A stretch of 64,000 bases of DNA from Phytophthora sp. 'mugwort' (GCA_033558025.1 JAUCEF010000001.1:2976001-3040000), one strand, 5' to 3'. Positions 1-9,968 are shown, numbered from the stretch's first letter. Notes: generated from the letters alone by a model not told the origin. Made by a program: numbers and translations.

Positions 1-1
1 T

Positions 2-1390
2 CTCCTTCATATGCCACGGCTCCTTCTCCGTCAGGTACTTGTTAGTGTCCTTCAGAGCGTTAACAATCGCAAGACAAGCATTCTGCAGTGAAAAGTCCTT
101 GTACGAGTCTTCCGAGTACTTGAGCAGCTCGTAGACGTCGAACGGCTTATCAGCCTTGGCATCGGGCACAAGACCGTTCGAGTACTTCTTACAAATGTTG
201 ACTGTGCGGTGCACCAGGTTGCCCAGTGTGTCGGCGAGCTCCGAGTTGTGAATGTTGATGAGGTCGTCCTCAGAGAAAGGCATGTCCTGGCCGAACTTGG
301 CCGAACGCACAATGAAGTAGCGGAACGACTCCAGACCATATTTGCTAATCATCTCGTACGGGTCAATGACATTTCCAATGCTCTTGCTCATCTTGGACCC
401 GTCCTTGGCGTTCACGAAGCCATGAGCGAACACACGCTTTGGTAGCGGAATGCCCGTGCTCATCAGGATGCAGGGCCAGATGACGCAGTGGAACCACGTA
501 ATGTCCTTGCCGATAATGTGCACATTAGCGGGCCAGTAGTGGGCGTTTGGGCCGTCCGGGTAGCCGATGGCCGACAGGTAGTTGGATAGTGCGTCGAACC
601 ACACGTACAGCACATGCTTGGGGTCGTTGAGCAATGGAATGCCGTGCGTGAAGGTGTTTCGCGAGGCCGACAGGTCCTGCAGCGGTTCTTTAAGGCGACG
701 TAGCAATTCCTGGCGACGCACCTCGGGTTGCAGGAAGTCGGGATTCCCTTCGATGTGCTTGACCAGGCGGTCCTGGTACTTGGACATTTTGAAGAAGTAC
801 GACTGCTCCTGCATCTTCTTGAAGGGCGCGCCCGTGACGGGGTCCTTGTAGTCCGTGAGTTGTGCCTCCGTCTCGGTCACGAAGGTTTCCTCGCGCACGT
901 TGTACCATCCCTCGTAGTTGCCGAGGTACACATCGCCCCTGTCGAGCGCGCGCTGGAAGAGCCACTGGGCGAATTTTTTGTGCACGTCGCTGGTGGTGCG
1001 GATAAAGTTGTCATTGCTCATATTGAGGTCCTTGGTGAGCTGCTGGAAAACACCCGCATACTTGTCCACGAGCTGCTGGGGCGTGACACCAGCGACCTCG
1101 GCCGTCTGCGCAATCTTCTGGCCGTGCTCGTCCGTCCCCGTGAGGAAATACACGTCGCGACCGAAGACCCGGTGGTAGCGGCAGATGACGTCCGAGCACA
1201 CGTTCTCGTAGGCGTGTCCCATGTGCGGCAGCCCGTTCGTGTAGTGGATTGCCGTCGTCAGGTAAAAGGACTCGCGAGCGGGCTTGGCCGCCTCCACCTG
1301 CGTCTGCAACTGCTCCACTCTTGCATCCTGCCCTTGCTGCGCCACCTCCAACTTGTCCACGCGGGCGGAGAGGTCCGCGGTCGTCGACAT
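2..1390 (-). CDS. MARS: Methionyl-tRNA synthetase, N-terminal 463 residues (3' end outside window)
   Basis: Charges tRNA-Met with methionine for translation. One open frame runs from the ATG at 1390 to the window edge without a stop or intron. After a hydrophilic, coiled-coil-like extension (about residues 5-38) comes the class I Rossmann catalytic domain. The signature HMGH is at 56-59 and the second signature KMSKS at 333-337, preceded by DGS. Between them are other family blocks such as LTGTDEHGQK, EGWYNVREE and VWFDALSNYLSA. After KMSKS the conserved FRYF and NSELADTLGNL region begins the anticodon-binding part. The connective region lacks obvious CxxC zinc knuckles, so the architecture resembles the single-knuckle bacterial or organellar type more than the long metazoan cytosolic enzyme. 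Location (cytosol or organelle) cannot be decided, but no mitochondrial presequence is evident. It diverges from the coiled-coil gene at 1756. Confidence 0.95.
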   Translation of the reverse strand, partial: MSTTADLSARVDKLEVAQQGQDARVEQLQTQVEAAKPARESFYLTTAIHYTNGLPHMGHAYENVCSDVICRYHRVFGRDVYFLTGTDEHGQKIAQTAEVAGVTPQQLVDKYAGVFQQLTKDLNMSNDNFIRTTSDVHKKFAQWLFQRALDRGDVYLGNYEGWYNVREETFVTETEAQLTDYKDPVTGAPFKKMQEQSYFFKMSKYQDRLVKHIEGNPDFLQPEVRRQELLRRLKEPLQDLSASRNTFTHGIPLLNDPKHVLYVWFDALSNYLSAIGYPDGPNAHYWPANVHIIGKDITWFHCVIWPCILMSTGIPLPKRVFAHGFVNAKDGSKMSKSIGNVIDPYEMISKYGLESFRYFIVRSAKFGQDMPFSEDDLINIHNSELADTLGNLVHRTVNICKKYSNGLVPDAKADKPFDVYELLKYSEDSYKDFSLQNACLAIVNALKDTNKYLTEKEPWHMKE

Positions 1391-1755
1391 GTTCTCTTAC
1401 TTGCTTGGGGACTGGGTGATTCGCTTCTGCTTGGCTCGCTCAAATCCCCCTCGACTGGTTCCCACAAGCATATTCCGCGTAAGTGTGACGCGCAGTTGGA
1501 TCGCGTCGTCTCATTGGCTGAAAACGGGTTAATAAGCAGTCCACCCATTGGTCGAAACTCGTCCTGTGCCAATTTTAAATTTGCCCGCCAAGACATATGC
1601 GGTGTACAGCCTTCGCATCAAATCAATCTAAGACCCACTCTCCGCATATTGCATTTTATGCAGCAGACCTCGCCACTGATTTTCCAATTTGGCTAGTTCA
1701 AATTTCCCGCGCGAAGTAAAATATCCGCATTCGCGCCGCGTCGCCCATCCAGATC
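1391..1755. promoter_or_regulatory. Divergent intergenic region with two CCAAT-type boxes
   Basis: This 365-bp gap separates two divergently transcribed host genes and must hold both promoters. Two ATTGG words (CCAAT on the minus strand) lie at 1513-1517 and 1547-1551, about 125-160 bp upstream of the synthetase start. They are plausible CCAAT boxes for that gene. AT-rich stretches lie at about 1567-1580 and 1645-1700. I found no exact match to the oomycete initiator plus flanking-promoter consensus, so start sites remain unplaced. Confidence 0.4.
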
Positions 1756-4700
1756 ATGGTGGTGCACGGCAGCAGCTCTGGCTCGCTCTCGAGTGTCACG
1801 ACGGACAAGCGCAGCATGATGCATAGCAGCAGTAACAACAACAATAGCGCCACCTTCCAGAAGTTTACCGATGACCCGAGCTCTTTTGGCTCCATGCTGG
1901 ACCAGCTGCACGCCGAGCAGAAGGGCACCATCGAGGCACTGACCTGCCAGGTCGAGTTCTACCGCCAGCGCGAGGAGCGGGCACGCCAGGAACTTGTGAC
2001 GCTGCGTCGTTGTCTTCCGCTGTCCAAGGGAGGTGATGCCTCTGCCTCCGTCGCCAAGCTTGCGAGCGAGAATCGCGCATTGGGCGACGAGCTGGACGCG
2101 CTGCGCGCCAAGAAGAGCGGCTGGGACAGGGACCGCGCGCGCCTCGAGCGCCAGAAGAAGGAGCTGGAGCGTCAGCTCAAAGACGCCAAACACACACTCA
2201 CGGGCTTCTCGCAGGCCATCGAACAGCTGGAGATTAAGATGCAGCGCAAGGAGGCTGAGGTGCAGACGCGCTGCCTCGAGCTGGAGCACCAACTCAGCGA
2301 CAAGACGCAGGAGTACGATCAGCTGCAGCAGGACAATGTGGCCATGCAGCAGCAGCTGGAGAATCTCCAGACAGCAAGCGACGAGAATGCACGACTGCGC
2401 TCCGAGCTGCAGACTCTGCTGCACAGCACGGGACGCAGCTTCAGTGAACACGCGAGCAACTCCCGCTTCTCGTCAGAGATCAATAGTATCAGCGAAAGGT
2501 TCAAGAGCTTGGAAGGTGAGAAGCGCATACAGGAAGCAGAGATCCAGGAGCTGCAGCAGAAGTTGTCGGCCGCTACTGCTGAGATATCGGCGACTCAGCT
2601 TGAAGTTGAGCGCAAGAACAGCGAGATCAAGGAGATGCAGCTGAAGCTAGACAACGCGACCAATATGCTGATGCTTCGAGAGCAGTTGCTGGCGTCGGAT
2701 GGTAGCTCCAAGAAAGAGATTGAGTCACAGCGACAGGAACTAGTGACATTGGTGTCAACTCTTCAGCGCGAGAAGGGTGATCTACAGAGCGAAATTGCCA
2801 GTTTGAACAGTGAACTAGAGGCCAACAAGGCTGCGTTGCAGACCGCGAAATCTCGTCTGTCGGCGAAAGATCACACGGTGCTGGTCTCAACATTGCGCAG
2901 TGAAGTGGTGTCTCTGAAGGAACGCCTTCGCACTGAGTTTATGCAAGAGAAAGACAGCTTAAAAACAGAGACGCAGTCTTTGAAGCACGAGATCACGTTG
3001 CTGCGAGGACGCTTATCTGAGAAAGAGCTCGCTATTCACAATCTCGAAAACGAGCTTTTTCGCAGCGATGAGAAGCAAAAGCAGACAGAATACGACACCC
3101 GACAGTTGAAAGAGCAGATTTACCGATTGGAAACTGAGCTTGATCAGTCCCGAGCCAAGTACCAGCAGCTTCAGCAGTGCAGGACGTCGTTGGCAGAACA
3201 GCTTGATTTTGGATTCAAGGAGCTGCTAAATGACGAAGAGAGTGCAGCATCGGCACACGAGGAGCTGGAGAAGCTGCGCAACGAACTCAGTCGTATCAGA
3301 AAGGTAAATTCTGCACTTGAAACTGAACAACAGACATTGAGGGAGGAGCTGGAACGTGTTAATCGTATTAACTGTGAGGCATCCACGCGCCAAAACACGA
3401 AGATCGACGAGCTTTACCGCCAACTTCTGGAGAAGGAGGAGACCATCACATCGCTGAAGAGCGCGGAGCGCCAAGTGGCTTTGCTGCAGCAAGAGAAGGA
3501 GTCGTGGGAGGGCAATGTCACTGACGTACGCTTGCGCTGTGAAAGCCGAGTGGAAACGGAAGTGCGCAAGGCTGATGCTCTTCGCTCTCGGATCGAACAG
3601 CTGGAGCAGGACAAACTATCACTGAAGCAGCAGATCGAGGCCCTCGAAGAAGAAAGCGCAGGTTGGAACGAGAAGATGCATACGACCGAGCGTTCACTGC
3701 GTCAGAAAAATCAACAGCTAGAGGAGCTCCAGCGCGATCTCGCTCGCATGGAAGAGGAGTTGGCCGAGGCAACCCAGCGCATTGACAGCGGTCGACAAGA
3801 GATTACGACCCGGGAGCAGAAGTTGTTGAAGGAGCGAAAGAAGATGGAGCGCGAGATGATTCAGCTTGTGCACCGCATTGAGAGTGCTGGACAACGTAAC
3901 TTTGAGTTGGGCGAAAAGGTGATTGCACTTGCGAAACAGTCTAAGGTCGATCAAACGGACCTGGTGGCGTTGAGCTCTCAAGTGAAGAGCTACAAAGAAC
4001 AAGTGAAGACATTGGAAAGCCAACTTGGACAGATTCATCTTCGCAACGGACAGGATTCGGGCACCGTTCGTGACCTTCAGCGGAAGCTAGGTGATGTTAC
4101 GTGCCTGAAGGAAAGCTACCAAGTCGAGATCAACAAGCTACGACAGATGCTGGAACATGTGCAGAGCGACTGCAACGTGACCAAACAGCAGCGCGATGAA
4201 GCCGTGAAGCGTGTCCGTCTTCTCGTACAGTGCCGAGACGACATGAAGACGACAGCCGAGGACCACACGGTGGAGCTGGTTGAGGAGATTGAGGCGCTAC
4301 AGCACCAGATGGACAGCGAGCGCAAACGGTGTGCAGTGCTGCTGGCCAACGAAAAGACACTGCTGCGCGACCTTCAAGAGCGGAACGCTGCAGTCACGAA
4401 GCTGCAGCGAACCGTCTCGGTGCTTCAGCACCAGTCCCATGGCAAACCCGATAGCAGCGACCGATCTAGCAGCTCAACTTCCGGTCACAGACGTCGATCT
4501 CGTGGCAGCACTAACGCTGGCTCACCGGTGAGCAGCAGCAACCAGTCTACGGTCCCTACGACGAGTTCGCTGTCCCCACACCGCCACCAACGTCGACATT
4601 CCCAATCGCAGCAGCAGCCACAGCAACAACAGCTCCGATGTAGCTCAGTGTCAAGCAACAGGTCGAATATGACACCGGCAAAGGAGATGGAACATCTATT

Positions 4701-4758
4701 GAGCAACCTGGAGCGCATCTCGGACTTCTCGGCGCACGTGCAGCAGCTCCACCCTTAA
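1756..4758 (+). CDS. 1000-residue coiled-coil protein of unknown function
   Basis: One uninterrupted frame from the ATG at 1756 to the TAA ending at 4758; no intron signals. The first 35 residues are Ser/Asn-rich and unlikely to be structured. A short block (FGSMLDQLHAEQKGTIEAL, about residues 44-62) opens the structured part. Residues about 65-900 are almost continuous heptad-like sequence rich in Glu, Gln, Lys, Arg and Leu, as in long rod-like centrosomal, ciliary or Golgi tethering proteins. Residues about 895-965 are Ser/Gln-rich with a polyglutamine-like run, and the chain ends in a short helical motif (LLSNLERISDF). No motor, kinase or membrane segment is visible. A cytoskeletal or centrosomal role is only an inference from shape. 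It is divergent from the synthetase gene. Confidence 0.85.
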   Translation: MVVHGSSSGSLSSVTTDKRSMMHSSSNNNNSATFQKFTDDPSSFGSMLDQLHAEQKGTIEALTCQVEFYRQREERARQELVTLRRCLPLSKGGDASASVAKLASENRALGDELDALRAKKSGWDRDRARLERQKKELERQLKDAKHTLTGFSQAIEQLEIKMQRKEAEVQTRCLELEHQLSDKTQEYDQLQQDNVAMQQQLENLQTASDENARLRSELQTLLHSTGRSFSEHASNSRFSSEINSISERFKSLEGEKRIQEAEIQELQQKLSAATAEISATQLEVERKNSEIKEMQLKLDNATNMLMLREQLLASDGSSKKEIESQRQELVTLVSTLQREKGDLQSEIASLNSELEANKAALQTAKSRLSAKDHTVLVSTLRSEVVSLKERLRTEFMQEKDSLKTETQSLKHEITLLRGRLSEKELAIHNLENELFRSDEKQKQTEYDTRQLKEQIYRLETELDQSRAKYQQLQQCRTSLAEQLDFGFKELLNDEESAASAHEELEKLRNELSRIRKVNSALETEQQTLREELERVNRINCEASTRQNTKIDELYRQLLEKEETITSLKSAERQVALLQQEKESWEGNVTDVRLRCESRVETEVRKADALRSRIEQLEQDKLSLKQQIEALEEESAGWNEKMHTTERSLRQKNQQLEELQRDLARMEEELAEATQRIDSGRQEITTREQKLLKERKKMEREMIQLVHRIESAGQRNFELGEKVIALAKQSKVDQTDLVALSSQVKSYKEQVKTLESQLGQIHLRNGQDSGTVRDLQRKLGDVTCLKESYQVEINKLRQMLEHVQSDCNVTKQQRDEAVKRVRLLVQCRDDMKTTAEDHTVELVEEIEALQHQMDSERKRCAVLLANEKTLLRDLQERNAAVTKLQRTVSVLQHQSHGKPDSSDRSSSSTSGHRRRSRGSTNAGSPVSSSNQSTVPTTSSLSPHRHQRRHSQSQQQPQQQQLRCSSVSSNRSNMTPAKEMEHLLSNLERISDFSAHVQQLHP

Positions 4759-4882
4759 TTTATTGCTAATTGGTTGGGAGTACTATAAAAACTGGTATAC
4801 ATAGGTAGTATATATGCACGTGCAGTAACCTGCAACAGCATCAACAACAGCGAATCCCCGATCAAAATGAATCGGGGCATCG

Positions 4883-5320
4883 TCATGTTGTCCAGTTGTG
4901 TTGATCGCATTGTTGCAGTCGTTCGTCGCCTAATGATCCGCCAGCAAAATCGTGTTGCTCGAATGGAGCACTCGACGACGAGAAATCGCGGCTGTCTTGC
5001 TGCTTGAGCAGCGTCTTCAGCCGAGAAAAAAAGGTTCGAGAACTTCGAGAACTAAGCAAAGCGAATATCAAATTGGCATTGCCAAGTCGCGGTCCCAATC
5101 GCTTTTGCACGCCTTCCGCTGGCCTCGCCAGCTCGGAATTGCGCTCGATGTCGCACATGACGCGTGCGCACGTGGTATAGAGCTGGAAATTGATCCCCTC
5201 CCCCGTACGAATCAAGAGGCTCTCGAAAGTATGCGAGCCGCCACTAGCTGAGGAATGGCGCTGCCACAACGTATTCCGAGCTTTCAGCTGAGCCAGTGGC
5301 GTCTTTGGGTCGCGGATCAA
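4883..5320 (-). CDS. Possible small gene, 145 residues, unrecognised
   Basis: A minus-strand frame starting at ATG 5320 fills most of the 795-bp gap between two host genes. The translation is protein-like rather than low-complexity. It has a polar N-terminal helix (PLAQLKARNTLWQR), a middle with two cysteines (YTTCARVMCDIERN), and a basic/hydrophobic helical stretch (FFSRLKTLLKQQ) before a Ser-rich tail. I do not recognise a family. A plus-strand frame at 4952-5251 overlaps it and looks less natural. If real, the gene is convergent with the coiled-coil gene and divergent from the FYVE gene, leaving about 230 bp for a shared promoter. It could also be a chance open frame. Confidence 0.35.
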   Translation of the reverse strand: MIRDPKTPLAQLKARNTLWQRHSSASGGSHTFESLLIRTGEGINFQLYTTCARVMCDIERNSELARPAEGVQKRLGPRLGNANLIFALLSSRSSRTFFSRLKTLLKQQDSRDFSSSSAPFEQHDFAGGSLGDERLQQCDQHNWTT

Positions 5321-5553
5321 ACATTTTTCTGGGTGGAGGACTGGGCGGATTCATGTATTGTGTACATATCACTTGGACGACCACGTCACTCTGAAAATTC
5401 GTTGCCTCGCGCGAGCGTGAGTAACGGACGCGGCATACAAATCGCAAGTACAGTTTGTGTACGTTTAGTGTATCCAGTGCCTCCTCCGCCCCTTCCCTAG
5501 AGCTCCGTCACAAGTAGATCTGCGTCGTCAAGCCCACAAAGTAGCGGACGAGT

Positions 5554-7908
5554 ATGAGCGACGAGCACGCGGGCGACGCGCCCGACTGGATGCAGGAGCA
5601 GGCGGCTGAGTACCAGGACCTGGTAGGCAGCTTCGTGGAGTCCGTGGTGGACTCGGACACGGACGAAATCCTTGAATATCAGCTCATCTGGGAAGGTGGC
5701 GACCTGGGCGTGGCGCTCACGACGATCGAGGGCGGCGATGGCGGTGTGGCCGTCAGCCGCGTCACTGGCAAGGGATTTCCATTCGGCATTAAGAACGTCG
5801 GATCGGGCGACCGCCTGCTGTCTATTAACATGAAAGACACCACCAAGATGACGCTAGACGACGTCGTCGCTTACCTGCAAGTGTGCGACCTGCCGGCCAC
5901 ACTGCGCTTCAAGAAACTTTCTCCCGTCACGGACCAGACACCTGCTCCCCTGCCCCGCAAGAGCACCTACGTCATCACTAGCGCTAGTGCGATGGGCCCT
6001 ACGAGTCCCATGGGCTCCCAGGCGCCACCATCGTTGCCCCGCGGCTCGACCAAGTATGCGCCGCCTCCTCCGGTGCCGTCGCATCCGGATCGTGCCTCGA
6101 TGCCCGTGCACAAGACCCCGTCGGAATTCCCAGCTCATCCGGCATCGCCTGAGCGCCAGAGCGCCAAGGTGCCGTCCTCCAAGAAACTGATAGAGTCTCC
6201 CCCGAAGCCAGCGCCAAAGTTAGTGTCTAAGCCGATAAAGCCAGCACCGACGCCGGCCCCTGAGCCCGTTATGTTTACGGATGAGCCTGCGTACGAAGAA
6301 CATCCAGACATTGAGGCAGCGCCTGCAGCGCAGAGCTCTCCTAAGGCACAGAAGCCCGCTTCGCCGCACAAGTCTGTTGCACCGGAGGAGAAGCTCCGCG
6401 AGCTGGACGGTCTGGTACTCACATCGGGTGTGAATGACTTGGGTTTTGAGGACTCAGAAGATGAATCTGTGCGGGCATCGCATGAGTCGCGTGATTCCTG
6501 GCGCGATGATGAGAGCTTCGATATCGATGCGAATCATGGCGATTGGAAAATCGAGGAAGAGGAGAAGGAAGAGGTGGAGCCTGTAGAAAAGAAGGGAAAC
6601 AAAGAGCACACCAAGAAGCGATTCCAGCGCGACAAGAGCGGCTCGACAGTTGCGATGCTCGGCCATTTCTCCGTTGAAACGAAGGCGGATGCCGTGCCAA
6701 TTCTTCCTGATGCAGAGGAAGCAACGGGTATTGCTGCGATCGACAATGTGAGCGATTTCTCGTCGGAGGACCACCATGCATCCCCTTCCCGTGCTAGCGG
6801 CCAAGTGCGTCCGTCGGACATGTCGACTGGTTCAATGGTGTCTTCAATGAATTCGTCGATGAACAACACGATGAACAACACAATGAACACCGATGCGCCT
6901 CGGCCGTCGGTGCGCGTCACGATGGATAGCACCGCTCCGATTATGAAGAGCCATCCGATTGGCACGTTGCACGAGATGTGTGCGAAGGGCAACCTCCGTG
7001 GTGTGGTGCAGCACTTGCGTGTGGATGGCCCCGACGCCCTGTTAAACCGCGAACCAAACCATGGTCAGACGGGCTTGCACCTTGCAGTCAAGAGTGGCAA
7101 AGTGCCACTTGTGAAGGTGATTCTAGAGCAGTACAAACCGCTTGAGGATATTATTAACGTTGAGGACGATAAGGGCAACACTGCGCTGCACTTTGCTGCA
7201 ACCAAGACGCCGGCAATGGTACACTTGTTGCTAGAGAGCGGCGCTAGCGCCAACGTGAAGAACAGCCGCAAGTTTACACCGCTCATCATCTCGGTGATTA
7301 CGTCAAAGGACGATAGCGTCATCATTCCGCGCATGCTCCTCAAGTTCGGTGCCAACCCGAACGACATGCATGACAGTCAGACCGTAATCCACACTGCTAT
7401 CAGCACTGGCCGCTTGCATATCGCTGGCGCGCTTGTGCGTGCAGGGGCCAAGATGGACGTTGAGGATGCCGAGGGCAAGAGTGTCTTTGAGAAGCTGCCC
7501 CGCAAGGACCTACGTTACCTCATCTCTCACATTTACTTCCCTCCTACATACATTACAAAGAAGGAGCGCTCCGAGTGCATGCTGTGTCGCCAGAAGTTCA
7601 AGTTTGGTCATCGTGAGCACAACTGCACGCATTGCGGTCGCCTGTGCTGCGCCGAGTGTTCTGCTCTGCACGTCGAGATGGTCAAGTTCCCGATGGGCTT
7701 CCCCGGCCGCACACGTCGCGGGGCAGCAAACCACGAGCAGAAGCGCGTATGCAAGACGTGCTACAACGTGTTCAAGGAGCGTAATGACGAACCGGAGAAG
7801 AGCGACGTGTCCAGGTTCATTAACCGCGTGATTAATATCGAGTGGGACGAGGTGAACCCCGAGAAGCTCCAGAAAGAGCAGGAGGCAGGTCGTCGCGGCG
7901 AGAAGTAG
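5554..7908 (+). CDS. PDZ - ankyrin repeat - FYVE-like zinc finger protein (784 residues)
   Basis: Single-exon gene. A PDZ-like domain is at about residues 40-122, with its ligand-binding loop as GDLGVAL and the typical GSGDRLLSIN block. A Pro/Ala/Ser-rich disordered linker follows (about 125-300), then an acidic stretch including EEEEKEEVEPVEKK. About four ankyrin repeats lie at 469-649 (for example DDKGNTALHFAA and GQTGLHLAV). A FYVE-type double zinc finger is at about 672-740: CMLC, CTHCG, CCAEC and CKTC supply eight cysteines. The basic signature normally read as R(R/K)HHCRxCG is here HREHNCTHCG, and the N-terminal WxxD motif is missing. Binding to phosphatidylinositol 3-phosphate is therefore uncertain. 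The likely role is an endosomal or membrane-associated scaffold. Domain calls are by eye from motifs. Confidence 0.9.
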   Translation: MSDEHAGDAPDWMQEQAAEYQDLVGSFVESVVDSDTDEILEYQLIWEGGDLGVALTTIEGGDGGVAVSRVTGKGFPFGIKNVGSGDRLLSINMKDTTKMTLDDVVAYLQVCDLPATLRFKKLSPVTDQTPAPLPRKSTYVITSASAMGPTSPMGSQAPPSLPRGSTKYAPPPPVPSHPDRASMPVHKTPSEFPAHPASPERQSAKVPSSKKLIESPPKPAPKLVSKPIKPAPTPAPEPVMFTDEPAYEEHPDIEAAPAAQSSPKAQKPASPHKSVAPEEKLRELDGLVLTSGVNDLGFEDSEDESVRASHESRDSWRDDESFDIDANHGDWKIEEEEKEEVEPVEKKGNKEHTKKRFQRDKSGSTVAMLGHFSVETKADAVPILPDAEEATGIAAIDNVSDFSSEDHHASPSRASGQVRPSDMSTGSMVSSMNSSMNNTMNNTMNTDAPRPSVRVTMDSTAPIMKSHPIGTLHEMCAKGNLRGVVQHLRVDGPDALLNREPNHGQTGLHLAVKSGKVPLVKVILEQYKPLEDIINVEDDKGNTALHFAATKTPAMVHLLLESGASANVKNSRKFTPLIISVITSKDDSVIIPRMLLKFGANPNDMHDSQTVIHTAISTGRLHIAGALVRAGAKMDVEDAEGKSVFEKLPRKDLRYLISHIYFPPTYITKKERSECMLCRQKFKFGHREHNCTHCGRLCCAECSALHVEMVKFPMGFPGRTRRGAANHEQKRVCKTCYNVFKERNDEPEKSDVSRFINRVINIEWDEVNPEKLQKEQEAGRRGEK

Positions 7909-8533
7909 GCAGGTCTAGAGAGTGGAGAGCGGGAGAAGTCTCGCTCCACGGAGGAAACTGGTCGATAGACAACGAAGCCCTACCGTACCAAATCAATTCA
8001 TTCTTTGCTGCCATTAGCACTAGGAAATGACAATAGGCGTAATCAGGCAGGACCGGGCCTAACCGACGTGTGGCAGAAGGCGTGGGAGGTCGGACTCTTC
8101 CACGCTGCTGGATCTGTTGGTCGGGTGAGAACGGGTACTTCCGCACGCGGCAGGTCTCGAGCGTGAGCAGCGCGCGTCTGAGATTCCGCTCGCTCTTGGC
8201 GGCGATGTCCTTGCGCAGTAGTCGAGTCCCTCCTTCGTGCAGACGCCATGCAGGATGTTGCAGATCTCATCGGTCGTTCAATGCGTAATCCTCGGCTGCT
8301 ACTATATAGACGTAGTAGACGAAGCTAAAGACCTATTGCACGCACAAACAGAGCAGTATCAGTGCCGCTGGAGCCGCTGACACATGCTCTCATACCAATC
8401 CGGTGGCAAATAGACAGCTAGTAAATCGAGCACGACGTTGGCCAGTTGATGCATGTATCCCTTTTTTCATGTAACTGAACATTTCCTTACTATTTTTTTT
8501 GCCGCTGTCTAGGTTCCATCCAAGCATCATAAC
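7909..8533. other. Intergenic stretch between host gene and Harbinger element
   Basis: Apart from the replication factor C relic described separately (8106-8275), no gene is seen. The 3' untranslated region of the FYVE gene must lie at its left end. T-runs occur at about 8460-8505. A minus-strand frame around 8300-8410 is too short and unconserved-looking to call. Confidence 0.4.
8106..8275 (-). pseudogene. Fragment of a replication factor C small subunit (RFC3/RFC5-like) gene
   Basis: Read on the minus strand, two adjacent frames match the C-terminal AAA+ lid and collar region of clamp-loader small subunits. One reads EICNILHGVCTKEG. The other reads KDIAAKSERNLRRALLTLE followed by CRVRKYPFSPDQ. 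In intact proteins these blocks are contiguous (KEGL...IA.KS.RNLRRA...LE...V..YPF). Here they are in different frames, and the ATPase core, with its Walker motifs, is absent. It is therefore a dead fragment, probably left by duplication or rearrangement next to the transposon. Confidence 0.6.
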
Positions 8534-8562
8534 AGTGGCAGTCAATTGTGCAGCAACAAGAA
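8534..8562 (+). repeat. Left terminal inverted repeat of the Harbinger element
   Basis: The outer bases read AGTGGCAGTCAATTG and continue to GCAACAAGAA. The complement of 11721-11749 matches with one C/T difference at position 6. Confidence 0.8.
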
Positions 8563-8732
8563 AATTGTTTATTTTTTAGCCAGCTCACCAGCAAGGTTTG
8601 AAGCACCCAATCACGGCGGAGATAATTGACTACCCCAAATTGAAGTTGCAGCAATTTTTTTTATCAACAGGTAGTTTCCACAGCGCAAGTTTCCCTACAG
8701 CTCTTCCCTCCGCCACCCCGTAGTGGCGTCAC

Positions 8733-9871
8733 TATGAACAGGTACAAGATGCCGCGATTATCCGCTCGTAAACGAGAGCTCCGTGACTTGTGTCGCATCA
8801 CGGAGAAGCGCAGTATTGCAGCAGTAACACGGGACCTCTGGAGCGACCACGATCTCTGAAGATGAAGTGCGACCACGATCTCTGAAGATGAAGTGGATGA
8901 CTATTGGCAGCTGGATTATGAGCGCGTGCAAACATCCCGTTATGCCGATCGCCCAACACGATACCGACGTTGAAATGACCGCTGGATGAAGCTAATCAAC
9001 GACCGGGAATACATGAACGATACTGAGTTTCACGAGCATTTCCGACTCGACCGTGACGTGTTTCGTCGCCTAGTAGTTTTGCCAAACGGTTCCGTGGTGG
9101 CGTGCCGCTTCATCTATTAGTACTGCTGAAGTTTCTCGGGACCTACGGGAACGACAACTTTGGCAGTAAGATTGGCCTGTTTCTTGGTATTGCAAGCGAA
9201 TCTGTTCACAATGACCTCTTTCGAGCTTCATCGGCAGTGATCAGGCTGGAGGCAGCCACTATGGTTTTGCCAGATGCCGTGGAACGTCGAATGATTGCTC
9301 AGCGTATGCAACGCAAGTACCGCTTTGCGAACTGTGTTGGAATCACTGATGGAACCTTGTTTCCACTGGCGGCAAAGCCTCGCCATCATGGTGGAGACTA
9401 CTACAGCAGGAAAGCTTCATATTCGGTGAACGGGCTGGTGACCTGTGACAAAATATGGCCCGAATTCGTAATCTAGTTGTCGGGTGGCCTGGTTCCACGC
9501 ACGACAATCTTGTCTGGATGAACAGCCCGATGATGCTTCAGCCCCGCGACCACTTCAAGCACAACGAATATATTTTAGGGGACTCCGCTTTCCAAGTATC
9601 GGTCATCATGATTCCAGCCTTTAAAAACCCACCTAAAGTACAGATGAACCCGCGCCAGAAGTATTTCAACTCAAAGCTCGCGAAAGCTAGAATCAAAAGT
9701 GAGCACTGCATTGGGCTGCTAAAGATGCGATTTCCATACTTGCACGAGCTTCGTGTCAAATTGAGCAAAAAACGAAAGCACATGAGCCGGCTCATCCGAT
9801 ACGTAACTTGTGCCAGCATCGTACACAGCCTACTCATTGCTGAGCCCGATACCGCAGGACTGGCAAGCTGA
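8733..9871 (+). pseudogene. Harbinger-type DDE transposase, broken
   Basis: Catalyses cut-and-paste transposition in intact members. The reading starts near the ATG at 8733, is thrown out of frame by a 26-bp tandem duplication (8843-8894), resumes at about 8990 and meets further stops near 9120. It is then open at 9102-9476 and, after a single-base shift near 9455-9470, at 9455-9871. The DDE triad can be placed: Asp in GITDGTLFPL, Asp in PGSTHDNLVW with the following LGDSAF block, and Glu in KSEHCIGLLKMRFPYL. These are the conserved blocks of the DDE_Tnp_4 (HARBI1) family. At least four lesions make the enzyme inactive. Confidence 0.85.
8843..8894 (+). repeat. Perfect 26-bp tandem duplication inside the transposase gene
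   Basis: The unit beginning GCGACCACGATCTCTGAAG occurs twice in immediate succession (8843-8868 and 8869-8894) with no mismatch. As 26 is not a multiple of three it shifts the frame. Confidence 0.95.
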
Positions 9872-9968
9872 GCTGGACCAACAAATTAAAGGAAAGCTCG
9901 ATGATGATGATGAACTAAACGCCCCCCTTCCTGGTGATGCGAGAGGAGACGAACGCAGGAACCAGCTC

